Source: Actinomycetes bacterium
GTDB lineage: Bacteria > Actinomycetota > Actinomycetes > Actinomycetales > Cellulomonadaceae
NCBI GenBank assembly: GCA_023438885.1
Contig: JAEXPS010000022.1
Coordinates: forward strand, 1 to 6,835
Direction: 5' to 3'
DNA: 6,835 bases
Position numbers and translations under genes: made by a program. Below are positions 1 through 6,705 of the stretch, one piece after another. How positions within the stretch are numbered: the stretch's first letter is position 1; every line of letters starts with the position of its first letter. Under the pieces are notes generated by a model. That model was given only the letters and a program-made list of their open reading frames with translations, was not told where the DNA came from and searched no databases.

Positions 1-1664
1 CCGCCACCCCGCTCGCCGCGGGCGCCGAGCCGGCCGCCGCCCCGGCCGCGGTCTCCCACCCGGCGCCGCTGCTCACGGCACCGCCGGCCGTGCTGGCCGT
101 CCTCGGGCTGGTCGTCGCGCTGTTCCCCGGCGTCGGCCAGGAGCTCCTGGAGCCGTACGCCGCGACCTACCCGGCCGGCGAGCCCGGTCACCTGGTCCTC
201 TGGCCGGGCTTCACCGCCACCGTCGCGATCACCGTGGCCGTCCTGGCCTCGGGCGCGGCGCTGTTCCTGGCCCGCGACCGAGTCGAGCGCGGCCAGGCGT
301 TGGTGCGCCTGCCCGCCTGGTTCGACGCCGACCGCGTCTACCGCCGCTCCATGCGCCGTCTCGACGACGTGGCGGCCGACATCACCGGCCGCACCCAGCG
401 TGGCTCCCTGCCCACCTACCTGGGCCTGATGCTCACCACCTGGGTGGTCGCCGTCGGCTGGGCCCTGACGTCGGCGCGCGCGCCGGAACAGGTCCGCGCC
501 TTCGACACGATCATCCAGGTCCCGTTCGCGCTCGTGGTCTGCGCCTCGGCGATCCTCGCGGCCCGCTCCCGCCGCCGGCTCAAGGCCGTGATCCTCGCGG
601 GCGTCAGCGGCTACGCCCTGGCGGGGCTGTTCCTGCTGCAGGGGGCTCCGGACCTCGCCCTGACCCAGGTGCTGGTCGAGACCGTCACGCTCGTCGTCTT
701 CGTCCTCGTGCTGCGTCGGTTGCCCCCGTACTTCTCGGACCGTCCGCTCGCGAGGTCCCGGTGGGTGCGGCTGGGCATCGGCGTCGCGGCCGGGGTGGTG
801 GTCGCCCTCGTCGGGCTCGTCGCGCCGGGCGCCCGGATCCATCAGCCCGTCTCGGAGGCGTTCGTCACCGAAGGCCCGCTGTACGGCGGCGGCACCAACC
901 TGGTCAACATCACGCTGGTTGACATCCGCGCGTGGGACACGATGGGCGAGATCTCGGTGCTCCTCGTCGCGGCGACCGGCGTCGCGTCGCTCGTCTTCGT
1001 CTCACGGCGTACCGGACGCATCTTCCGCACGCGCGAGGCGCCCGAGGACCGCGCCGTGTGGGGCATCGGCACGGCGCGGGTGCGTGGCGGCGAGGGGGAC
1101 GCTGCCGCCGCAGCCGCCGGCAAGGCGGCCGTCGCAGCGCGGCCCGGCGGGCGGCGGGCCCTCGAGTGGCTCTCGGCGGGCCGCACCCTCGCGCCCCAAC
1201 GGCGGTCCGTGATCTTCGAGGTCGTGGTGCGCCTGCTGTTCCACACGATGCTCGTCTACTCGGTGTTCCTGCTGTTCAGCGGCCACAACGCGCCCGGCGG
1301 CGGGTTCGCGGCCGGGCTGGTGACAGGCATCGCGCTGGCCGTGCGCTACCTGGCCGGCGGGCGCTACGAGCTGGGCGAGGCGCTGCCGCTCCAGCCCGGC
1401 CTGCTCCTCGGGCTCGGCCTGTTCCTGTCCGCGGGCGTGGGGCTCGCTGCCCTGGTCGTCGGCGACTACGTGCTCCAGTCGTGGGTGCTGGACTTCCACG
1501 TCCCGGTGCTCGGCACGGTGCACATGGTCACCAGCACGGCCTTCGACGTCGGCGTCTACCTCGTCGTCGTCGGCCTGGTGCTGGACATCCTGCGCAGCCT
1601 CGGGGCCGAGCTGGACCGCCGCGCGGAGGCCCACGAGGACCCGGTCGAGGAGGCGGTCCCGTGA
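1..1664 (+). CDS. mrpA: Na+(K+)/H+ antiporter subunit A, fused MrpA-MrpB, 5'-truncated by window edge
   Basis: This is the C-terminal 553 residues of the large subunit of a Mrp/Mnh (CPA3) cation/proton antiporter. The first complete codon is at base 3 and no start is visible; by family size some 400 or more N-terminal residues (the ND5-like proton channel) lie upstream. Visible residues 1-30 are an Ala/Pro-rich loop, followed by several membrane helices. A DUF4040/MbhD-like domain (about 167-240) contains GAPDLALTQVLVE from residue 214, and the MbhE-like signature NITLVDIRAWDTMGEI follows near 300. After an Ala/Gly-rich linker (about 355-400) comes a complete MnhB domain (about 402-530) with the hallmark GHNAPGGGF at 427-435. 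No separate mrpB follows, as expected for an A-B fusion, which is common in actinobacteria. The internal GTG at 90 is not a start, because the frame stays open with family-like sequence upstream of it. The stop overlaps the mrpC start in GTGA. Confidence 0.95.
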   Translation, partial: ATPLAAGAEPAAAPAAVSHPAPLLTAPPAVLAVLGLVVALFPGVGQELLEPYAATYPAGEPGHLVLWPGFTATVAITVAVLASGAALFLARDRVERGQALVRLPAWFDADRVYRRSMRRLDDVAADITGRTQRGSLPTYLGLMLTTWVVAVGWALTSARAPEQVRAFDTIIQVPFALVVCASAILAARSRRRLKAVILAGVSGYALAGLFLLQGAPDLALTQVLVETVTLVVFVLVLRRLPPYFSDRPLARSRWVRLGIGVAAGVVVALVGLVAPGARIHQPVSEAFVTEGPLYGGGTNLVNITLVDIRAWDTMGEISVLLVAATGVASLVFVSRRTGRIFRTREAPEDRAVWGIGTARVRGGEGDAAAAAAGKAAVAARPGGRRALEWLSAGRTLAPQRRSVIFEVVVRLLFHTMLVYSVFLLFSGHNAPGGGFAAGLVTGIALAVRYLAGGRYELGEALPLQPGLLLGLGLFLSAGVGLAALVVGDYVLQSWVLDFHVPVLGTVHMVTSTAFDVGVYLVVVGLVLDILRSLGAELDRRAEAHEDPVEEAVP

Positions 1665-2131
1665 TCGCCCCGAACATCACGCTGCTCGTCGCCGTCGCCG
1701 TGCTCGTCGCGGTCGGCGTCTACCTGCTCATGGAGCGCAGCCTGTCGCGTGTGGTCGTCGGCGCGATCCTGCTGGGCAACGGCATCAACCTGCTGATCCT
1801 GGTCGCCGGGGGAGCGGCTGGGCGCCCGCCGATCGTGGGGCAGTCCGACGAGCCGATGAGCGACCCGTTGCCGCAGGCGATGGTGCTGACGGCGATCGTC
1901 ATCACGCTGGGGCTCACCGCATTCCTGCTGGCGATGGCCTACCGCTCGTGGCAGCTCGACCGGCACGACGAGGTGCAGGACGACGTCGAGGACCGCCGCA
2001 TCGCGCTGCTCGCCGAGCGTGACCTGCTGGCCGTCGCCTCCGAGGGCGAGGAGGACTCCACGCTCGACGAGGAGGCACAGCAGGTGTACGACGAGACCGC
2101 CTCGGCCCTCCCCGCGGAGGAGCCGCGATGA
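1661..2131 (+). CDS. mrpC: Na+(K+)/H+ antiporter subunit C (MrpC, NuoK-like)
   Basis: This is a small membrane subunit of the Mrp antiporter, homologous to NuoK of complex I; in the family it helps join the MrpA and MrpD antiporter subunits. The GTG start at 1661 overlaps the mrpA stop by four bases and has GAGGAGG at 1647-1653, seven bases upstream. The 156-residue product has three predicted helices (about 5-23, 31-50 and 73-94). Family signatures are GAILLGNGINLLIL (34-47) and DPLPQAMVLTAIVI (68-81). Residues 97-156 form a strongly acidic tail with about 20 Asp/Glu against 5 Lys/Arg, making the protein longer than the roughly 110-130 residues usual for MrpC. Its last Glu-Glu codons form the Shine-Dalgarno of mrpD. 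Identity is secure; the function of the tail is unknown. Confidence 0.95.
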   Translation: MIAPNITLLVAVAVLVAVGVYLLMERSLSRVVVGAILLGNGINLLILVAGGAAGRPPIVGQSDEPMSDPLPQAMVLTAIVITLGLTAFLLAMAYRSWQLDRHDEVQDDVEDRRIALLAERDLLAVASEGEEDSTLDEEAQQVYDETASALPAEEPR

Positions 2132-3759
2132 CGGACTTCTCCTGGCTGGTGCCGCTGCCCGTGGTGCTGCCGCTCTCGGCGGCGGGGCTCACCCTCGCGC
2201 TCTACCGGCGGCCACGGGTGCAGCGCGTGGTCTCGGTGGTCACGCTGTCGCTGGTGCTCGTCGCGGCGGTCGGGCTCCTCGTGCTGGCCGACGACGAGCC
2301 GCGGACCGCCGAGATCGGCGGGTGGGCCACGCCGGTGGGGATCGGCCTCGTGGCCGACCGCCTGTCCGCGCTGATGCTCACCATCTCGGCGGCGGTGGTG
2401 CTGTGCGTGCTGATCTACTCGCTGGCGCAGGGCCTGGCGGGGGAGCAGTTCGCGCCGATCTCCGTGTTCCACCCGACGTACCTGGTGCTGGTGGCCGGCG
2501 TCGCCAACGCGTTCCTCTCCGGCGACCTGTTCAACGTGTACGTCGGGTTCGAGATCCTGCTCGCTGCGTCGTACGTGCTGATCACGCTGGGAGGCACGAG
2601 GGAGCGGCTGAGGGCGGGCTCGATCTACGTCATCGTCGCGCTGCTGTCCTCCGTCCTGTTCCTCGCGGCGATCGCCGGGGTCTACGCGGCGACGGGGACC
2701 CTCAACCTCGCCCAGCTGGCGCTGCGTCTCGACGAGATCGACCCGGGAGTGCGGCTGGTGCTCCAGGTGATGCTGCTGGTGGCGTTCGCGGTGAAGGCCG
2801 CCGTCTTCCCACTGTCGGCATGGCTCCCGGACTCCTACCCGACGGCCCCCGCGCCGGTGACCGCCGTGTTCGCCGGCCTGCTGACCAAGGTGGGCATCTA
2901 CGCGATGCTGCGCACTCAGACGCTGCTGTTCCCGGGCGGCGACGTGGACTCGTGGCTGATGGTGCTGGCGCTGGCGACGATGGTGATCGGCATCCTCGGG
3001 GCGGTGGCGCAGGACGACATCAAACGTCTCCTCTCCTTCACGCTGGTGAGCCACATCGGGTTCATGGTGTTCGGGCTGGCGCTGGGGTCGTCGGCCGGCT
3101 GGACCGCCGCGATCTACTACGTGGCCCACCACATCACGGTGCAGACGGCGTTGTTCCTCGTCGCAGGGCTGATGGAGCGCTACGGCGGCTCGCTGTCGCT
3201 CACCCGCCTGGGTGGCCTCGCGCGGCTGGCGCCCGCGGTGGCGATCCTCTTCTTCCTGCCGGCGATGAACCTCGCCGGCATCCCGCCGCTGTCGGGCTTC
3301 CTCGGCAAGGTGGGGTTGCTCGAGGCGGGCGTCGCGGTGGGGACGCCGCTGGCGTGGGCCCTGGTCGTCGGGTCCGTGCTCACCTCGCTGCTGACGCTGT
3401 ACGCGCTGGTCAAGGCCTGGAACAAGGCCTTCTGGCAGGAGCCGCCGGCGGAGATGCCGCGCCGTCGCGTGCCGCGCGCGATGGTGGGCGCCACCGGCGG
3501 GCTCGTCGCGTTCTCGCTGCTGCTGACCTTCGCCGCCGGGCCGCTGTACGGGTACGCCGAGCGCGCGGCCACAGCGCTCCAGGAGCGCACCCCGTACATC
3601 AGCGCGGTGCTTCCGGAGGGCGACCGCGGCACCGGCGAGTCCGCCGACCTCCCGGACGCCTCCGCCGGCGACCCGGCGGAGCCCGCGGCCTCGTCGGACC
3701 CCCGGCCCGAGCCGTCCGACGAACCCACGCCCCGCCTGGTGACGGAGGAGACCCCGTGA
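2128..3759 (+). CDS. mrpD: Na+(K+)/H+ antiporter subunit D (MrpD, ND2/ND4/ND5-like)
   Basis: This is a polytopic proton-translocating subunit of the Mrp antiporter, in the same family as NuoL/M/N. ATG at 2128 overlaps the mrpC stop (ATGA), with GGAGGAG at 2116-2122, five bases upstream. The 543-residue product has about 14 hydrophobic segments up to residue 475. Ion-path residues expected in the family are present: Glu142 in GFEILLAASYV, Lys223 in FAVKAAVFPLSAWLPDSYP, Lys254 in GLLTKVGIYAM, Lys299 in QDDIKRLLSFTLVSHIGFM, the His334-His335 pair, and Lys394 in IPPLSGFLGKVGL. These match the functional Glu and Lys positions of antiporter-like subunits, so the protein appears intact. Residues about 493-543 form a Pro/Asp/Glu-rich, probably disordered tail not typical of the family core. 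The gene is longer than the usual roughly 490-510 residues for this reason. Confidence 0.97.
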   Translation: MTDFSWLVPLPVVLPLSAAGLTLALYRRPRVQRVVSVVTLSLVLVAAVGLLVLADDEPRTAEIGGWATPVGIGLVADRLSALMLTISAAVVLCVLIYSLAQGLAGEQFAPISVFHPTYLVLVAGVANAFLSGDLFNVYVGFEILLAASYVLITLGGTRERLRAGSIYVIVALLSSVLFLAAIAGVYAATGTLNLAQLALRLDEIDPGVRLVLQVMLLVAFAVKAAVFPLSAWLPDSYPTAPAPVTAVFAGLLTKVGIYAMLRTQTLLFPGGDVDSWLMVLALATMVIGILGAVAQDDIKRLLSFTLVSHIGFMVFGLALGSSAGWTAAIYYVAHHITVQTALFLVAGLMERYGGSLSLTRLGGLARLAPAVAILFFLPAMNLAGIPPLSGFLGKVGLLEAGVAVGTPLAWALVVGSVLTSLLTLYALVKAWNKAFWQEPPAEMPRRRVPRAMVGATGGLVAFSLLLTFAAGPLYGYAERAATALQERTPYISAVLPEGDRGTGESADLPDASAGDPAEPAASSDPRPEPSDEPTPRLVTEETP

Positions 3760-4313
3760 CCCCCCGTCTGCCCGCGACCCGGCGAGCGATCCAGTGGGGC
3801 ACCGTCGTGTGGCTCGCGGTGGTGTGGGTGTTCCTCTGGGGCGAGGTCTCGTGGGCCAACGTCCTGGCCGGCCTGGGACTCGGGCTGCTGGTGACCGTCG
3901 TGTTCCGCATGGCGCCCATCGACTTCCACGGCCGGGTGCACCCGTGGCGGGTGCTCGTCCTGGCGGCCGTGTTCCTGTACGACCTGGCCCGCGCGTCCTT
4001 CGAGGTGGCCTGGCTGGCGTTGCGGCCGCGGTACACGCCGCGCGGCGCGGTGATCGGGGTGCAGCTGCGCTCGCACTCCGACCTCTACCTGACGATGACC
4101 GCGGAGCTGGTCTCGCTGGTGCCGGGCTCGCTCGTGATCGAGGCGAACCGGCTGACCGGGCGGCTCTACCTGCACGTGCTGGACGTGGCCCAGTCGGGCG
4201 GCATCGCCGCGGTGCGCCGGCACGTGCTCGCCCAGGAGGAGCGGGTGCTGCGGGCCTTCGCCTCGTCCGAGGAGCTCGCGGGAGCCCTTGGCCCAGGGGC
4301 GCTGACCCGATGA
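3756..4313 (+). CDS. mrpE: Na+(K+)/H+ antiporter subunit E (MrpE)
   Basis: This is a small accessory membrane subunit of the Mrp complex (MNHE family), needed for assembly and full activity in characterised systems. GTG at 3756 overlaps the mrpD stop (GTGA) and is preceded by GGAGGAG at 3744-3750 with five-base spacing. The product is 185 residues. Hydrophobic segments lie at about 14-29, 34-51 and 65-88. They are followed by the soluble C-terminal domain with the conserved core YLTMTAELVSLVPGSLVIE (111-129) and LYLHVLDV (137-144), both characteristic of MrpE. Length fits the usual 160-190 residues. Unlike C, D and F it has no long acidic tail, ending in a helical basic/acidic stretch and GALTR. 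The stop overlaps the mrpF start. Confidence 0.93.
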   Translation: MTPRLPATRRAIQWGTVVWLAVVWVFLWGEVSWANVLAGLGLGLLVTVVFRMAPIDFHGRVHPWRVLVLAAVFLYDLARASFEVAWLALRPRYTPRGAVIGVQLRSHSDLYLTMTAELVSLVPGSLVIEANRLTGRLYLHVLDVAQSGGIAAVRRHVLAQEERVLRAFASSEELAGALGPGALTR

Positions 4314-4813
4314 TCGTCGCCGTCTGGGTCGCCGCCGTCCTCGTCGTCGCCGGGGCGGTGCTCGCGATCGTGCGCGCCGAGCGGGGGCCGTCGATGCTCG
4401 ACCGGACCGTGGCGCTCGACATCTTCGTCACCTGCCTGGTGGCGGCGTTCGCGCTGTACGCCGCGATCGAGCGCCGCGCGGACGTGGTGCCGATCCTCGT
4501 GGTGCTCTCGCTGGTCGGGTTCGTCGGCTCGGTGTCGATCGCACGGTTCGCCGCCGTCGAGCCCGAGGACGCCCGGCGGGTCCGCACGCGCGAGGAGGTC
4601 GAGGCGGAGGAGGCCGAGCGGCTGGCGGAGCAGCTCGCCCACCTCGAGGAGCCGGCGGAGTCCGACGCGCCCGACGATCTCGACGGGGGCGGTGACGCCG
4701 ACTCCGGCGAGCCCGGCGAGGAGCCGGTCGAGACGGCGGGAGGCGACCTCGTCGTGCCCGAGGACCCAGAGCGGCGGCCGGGTGCGCCCGAGCCCGGGGG
4801 AGGTGCCCCGTGA
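4310..4813 (+). CDS. mrpF: Na+(K+)/H+ antiporter subunit F (MrpF) with long acidic C-terminal extension
   Basis: This is a small three-helix Mrp subunit. ATG at 4310 overlaps the mrpE stop (ATGA). The nearest purine run is AGGGG at 4295-4299, ten bases from the start, a weaker and more distant Shine-Dalgarno than at the other junctions, so initiation probably depends on coupling from mrpE. The core (1-83) has helices at about 2-22, 34-52 and 58-79 and the family motif GPSMLDRTVALD (26-37). Residues 84-167 double the usual length of about 85-95. The tail has roughly 28 Asp/Glu against 7 Lys/Arg, with a likely charged helix at 93-115 followed by a disordered Gly/Pro/acidic stretch. Frame and codon use run unbroken to the stop, and the tail ends by supplying the mrpG Shine-Dalgarno. 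Core assignment is secure; the role of the tail is unknown. Confidence 0.93.
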   Translation: MIVAVWVAAVLVVAGAVLAIVRAERGPSMLDRTVALDIFVTCLVAAFALYAAIERRADVVPILVVLSLVGFVGSVSIARFAAVEPEDARRVRTREEVEAEEAERLAEQLAHLEEPAESDAPDDLDGGGDADSGEPGEEPVETAGGDLVVPEDPERRPGAPEPGGGAP

Positions 4814-5244
4814 CGTGGGACCAGGTGGCGGACGTCGCGTCGATGGTGTGCTTCATCGGCGGCGCGTTCTTCGCGTTCGCCGCGGGGGTGGGCGCGGTGC
4901 GGTTCCCGGACCTGCTCTCGCGGATGCACGCGGGCACCAAGCCCCAGACGTTCGGCCTGATCCTGGTGCTGACGGGTCTGGCGCTGCGGCTGCGCACCGG
5001 TGGCGCGGTGTGGGCCCTCGCGCTGGTGGTGGTGTTCCAGCTGCTGACGGCACCGGTGGCGGCGCACATGGTCGGGCGCGCCGGCTATCGCACGGGCAAG
5101 GTGCCCAAGGAGCTGCTGGTGACCGACGAGCTCACCCCCGAGCTGAGCCTCCCGCCGGAGCCCGCGGAGCCCCGCTCCCGCCCGGCGCGCCACCACCTGC
5201 CCCCACCGCCGGACCAGGCGGCACCGCCGGCGCCTCCGGCCTGA
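4810..5244 (+). CDS. mrpG: Na+(K+)/H+ antiporter subunit G (MrpG)
   Basis: This is the last subunit of the Mrp operon. GTG at 4810 overlaps the mrpF stop (GTGA), with a strong GGGGGAGG at 4796-4803, six bases upstream. The 144-residue product has three hydrophobic segments (about 8-28, 47-60 and 67-85). It carries the MrpG hallmark VRFPDLLSRMHAGTKPQTFG (30-49) and a conserved LLTAPVAAHMVGRAGYRTG stretch (78-96). The core is family length. Residues about 105-144 form a proline-rich tail, with 14 prolines between 110 and 144, probably disordered. The gene closes the operon: the next gene starts after a 67-base gap with its own Shine-Dalgarno. With A(B), C, D, E and F it completes the standard subunit set, so the complex should be functional. 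Confidence 0.94.
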   Translation: MTWDQVADVASMVCFIGGAFFAFAAGVGAVRFPDLLSRMHAGTKPQTFGLILVLTGLALRLRTGGAVWALALVVVFQLLTAPVAAHMVGRAGYRTGKVPKELLVTDELTPELSLPPEPAEPRSRPARHHLPPPPDQAAPPAPPA

Positions 5245-5275
5245 CCGGTCCGTGCGCAGTGGTGGGATGGGGACG

Positions 5276-5293
5276 GGGCGCGAGGCGGCGCCC
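5276..5293 (+). other. GC inverted repeat between mrpG and the oxidoreductase gene
   Basis: GGGCGC at 5276-5281 and GCGCCC at 5288-5293 form a perfect 6-bp stem with a 6-base loop in the 67-base gap. There is no T-run after it, and it ends five bases before the Shine-Dalgarno of the next gene. It could be a weak operon-end hairpin or an mRNA structure near the ribosome site. In DNA this GC-rich it may also be chance. Confidence 0.3.
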
Positions 5294-5298
5294 GGATC

Positions 5299-5306
5299 GG
5301 AAGGAG
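5299..5306 (+). promoter_or_regulatory. Shine-Dalgarno fixing the oxidoreductase start
   Basis: GGAAGGAG lies five bases before the GTG at 5312. This selects 5312 over two upstream in-frame starts, GTG at 5252 and ATG at 5267. Those have no comparable site, and they would add about 15-20 residues before the beta strand that opens the Rossmann fold. Confidence 0.8.
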
Positions 5307-5311
5307 TCACG

Positions 5312-6385
5312 GTGACGGAGCCGGTGCGGTTCGCGGTGGTCGGCAGTGGGTGGCGCACGGAGTTCTTCGCGCGGGTCGCGGCCGCCGCCCCGGACAGGCT
5401 GGCGCTCGTCGGCACCCAGGTGCGGTCCGACGAGGGCGCCGCCCGCATGGCGCGCTGGGGTGTGCCCGCGGTCCGCACGCTCGAGGACCTCCTGGCGCTG
5501 AAGCCGCAGTTCGTGGCAGCGGCCGTCTCGTGGGACGCGATGCCGGTGCTGGCGCGCGAGCTCGTCGCCCGGGGAGTCCCGGTGCTGCTGGAGACGCCGC
5601 CGGCTCCTGACCTCGAGGGCCTGCGCGCGCTGTGGCACGACGTAGGTGCCTCGGGCCTGGTCCAGGTGGCCGAGCAGTACACGCGGATGCCGGGGCACAG
5701 CACGCGGCTGGCCGTGATCGACCAGGGCGTGATCGGTGCGCCGAACGCGGTCGAGGTCCACTCGACACACATGTACCACGCGATGTCGATGATTCGTACG
5801 TTCCTGGGTACCGGCCTCGCGGACGTCACCGCGACCGGCCGGACGTTCGTCGCGCCCCTCGTCGACCCGCTGAGTCCACGTGGCTGGGTTGCCGATCCGC
5901 AGCCGGCGCCGCGCACCACCACGGTGGCGACGCTGGACTTCGGCGACGGTCGCTACGGGCTGTACGACTTCGTCGAGAACCAGTGGTGGAACCCGCTGCT
6001 GGCGCGCCGGCTCGTGGTCCGCGGATCCCTCGGCGAGATCGTCGACGACACGGTGACCCGGTGGACCGCCGAGGGTGCGGTCAGCTCGCCGATCGTGTAC
6101 CGGCGCACCGGTGTGGACCTGAACCTCGAGGGCAACGAGCTGGTCAACGCGACGTTCGACGGCCGCGTCGTCTACCGCAACCCCTGGCCCGGCACCCGCC
6201 TCTCCGAGGACGACATCGCCGTGGCGACCCATCTCGCGGACACCGGAGCGTGGGCCCGGGGCGAAGGCCCGGAGCCGTACCCGCTGGCCTGGGCCTGCCA
6301 GGACCACGCGATGGCCCTCGCCGTCGAGGAGTCGGCCCGCACGGGCGCGGACGTGCGCGTCACCGCGGAGCCGTGGACGCGTTAG
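5312..6385 (+). CDS. Gfo/Idh/MocA-family NAD(P)-dependent oxidoreductase
   Basis: This is a predicted cytoplasmic dehydrogenase of 357 residues, normal family length. An N-terminal Rossmann fold opens with VRFAVVGSGWRTEFFARVA, whose glycine-rich turn is GSGWR (11-15). Strand-helix repeats follow to about residue 120, then a C-terminal alpha/beta substrate domain. The C-terminus (about 328-357, ACQDHAMALAVEESARTG then EPW) is typical of sugar or polyol oxidoreductases in this family. The position of the usual EKP motif reads ETPP (94-97), so the conserved lysine is replaced by threonine. His153 or His156 in STHMYHAM (151-158) lies near where the family places its catalytic histidine, but I cannot align this exactly. 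Substrate is unknown; sugars, inositols or their derivatives are the family range. The gene is separate from the mrp operon in function, though no strong terminator divides them and it could be read through. It converges on the DUF4235 gene. Confidence 0.88.
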   Translation: MTEPVRFAVVGSGWRTEFFARVAAAAPDRLALVGTQVRSDEGAARMARWGVPAVRTLEDLLALKPQFVAAAVSWDAMPVLARELVARGVPVLLETPPAPDLEGLRALWHDVGASGLVQVAEQYTRMPGHSTRLAVIDQGVIGAPNAVEVHSTHMYHAMSMIRTFLGTGLADVTATGRTFVAPLVDPLSPRGWVADPQPAPRTTTVATLDFGDGRYGLYDFVENQWWNPLLARRLVVRGSLGEIVDDTVTRWTAEGAVSSPIVYRRTGVDLNLEGNELVNATFDGRVVYRNPWPGTRLSEDDIAVATHLADTGAWARGEGPEPYPLAWACQDHAMALAVEESARTGADVRVTAEPWTR

Positions 6386-6391
6386 CGGGAG

Positions 6392-6649
6392 TCAGTGCCG
6401 CAGGTAGCGGGCCGCGACCCGAGCGGCCCCCCGCATCGCCAGCAGCCGGGACACCGCGACGAGCGCGCCGGTGACCACCGTGGCGAGCGCCACCTCCCCG
6501 AGCGGCGAGTTCTCCTCGTCGGTCTCGGAGATCGAGTAGCCGGTGGTGCGCTTCCACACCGAGTCGATGACCTTCTCGGCTGCCCAGGCGGCGGCAAGGC
6601 CGGCAGCCACGCCGACGAGCTTGGCGAGCGGGAACGACTTCTCGGCCAT
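6392..6649 (-). CDS. DUF4235 family small membrane protein
   Basis: This 85-residue protein of unknown function matches the DUF4235 pattern common in actinobacteria. It has an N-terminal hydrophobic helix (about 8-25), a short WKRTTG turn (32-37), an acidic stretch SETDEEN (41-47), then LGEVALATVVTGALVAVSRLLAMRGAARV, with a second hydrophobic helix at about 52-71 and a basic end. The start is the ATG at 6649, chosen because GGAGG (minus strand, 6661-6657) lies seven bases upstream. The open frame reaches further 5', to 6787, but that part runs through the TPP aptamer on the other strand and is not protein-like. It ends six bases from the stop of the convergent oxidoreductase gene. Family assignment is from memory of the pattern; no biochemical role is known to me. 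Confidence 0.8.
   Translation of the reverse strand: MAEKSFPLAKLVGVAAGLAAAWAAEKVIDSVWKRTTGYSISETDEENSPLGEVALATVVTGALVAVSRLLAMRGAARVAARYLRH
6409..6429 (+). terminator. Possible hairpin downstream of the oxidoreductase gene
   Basis: GGGCCGC (6409-6415) and GCGGCCC (6423-6429) form a perfect 7-bp stem with a 7-base loop, 24 bases after the oxidoreductase stop and inside the 3' end of the opposite-strand DUF4235 gene. No T-run follows on the + strand. It may help end the oxidoreductase transcript, but it may also simply reflect alanine and arginine codons in GC-rich DNA. Confidence 0.25.
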
Positions 6650-6677
6650 GGCGCAACCTCCGTGGGCGGACGACGAA

Positions 6678-6705
6678 CCGACGGTATCCCACCCGGTACT
6701 ACGAT
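6678..6705 (+). promoter_or_regulatory. Probable promoter of the TPP riboswitch transcript
   Basis: TACGAT at 6700-6705 fits the TAnnnT form of an actinobacterial -10 box. A weak -35 candidate, CCGACG at 6678-6683 (GAC core), sits 16 bases upstream. Transcription would start at about 6711-6713, just before the first aptamer pairing at 6716, which is the placement expected for a riboswitch leader. This geometry is the main support, as the -35 is poor. Confidence 0.4.

Noticed and set aside
90..92. GTG at 90 as the start of a short MrpA-like gene
   Set aside because: The frame is open to the window edge with the Ala/Pro loop expected before this helix in MrpA, and no ribosome site precedes it. 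The gene is cut by the window, not short.
1099..1145. GC-rich repeat-like stretch (gccgccg runs) in mrpA
   Set aside because: It encodes an Ala/Gly-rich linker between the MrpA and MnhB domains. The codons vary and there is no regular DNA repeat unit.
1002..1634. Minus-strand open frame opposite the MnhB domain
   Set aside because: The composition is rich in Gln, His and Arg, with no Shine-Dalgarno supporting it, and it lies wholly opposite the recognised MrpA-B coding sequence.
5252..5311. Longer oxidoreductase starting at GTG 5252 or ATG 5267
   Set aside because: The added residues are Gly/Arg/Ala-rich and fall before the first Rossmann strand, and the strong GGAAGGAG sits exactly before GTG 5312.
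1939..5922. Very long open frame on the minus strand (over 1300 codons) antisense to mrpC through the oxidoreductase gene
   Set aside because: Its translation is low-complexity Arg/His/Gln/Ser/Pro-rich with no family resemblance. It is the usual shadow of GC-rich third positions opposite real genes; the + strand frames carry clear Mrp motifs.
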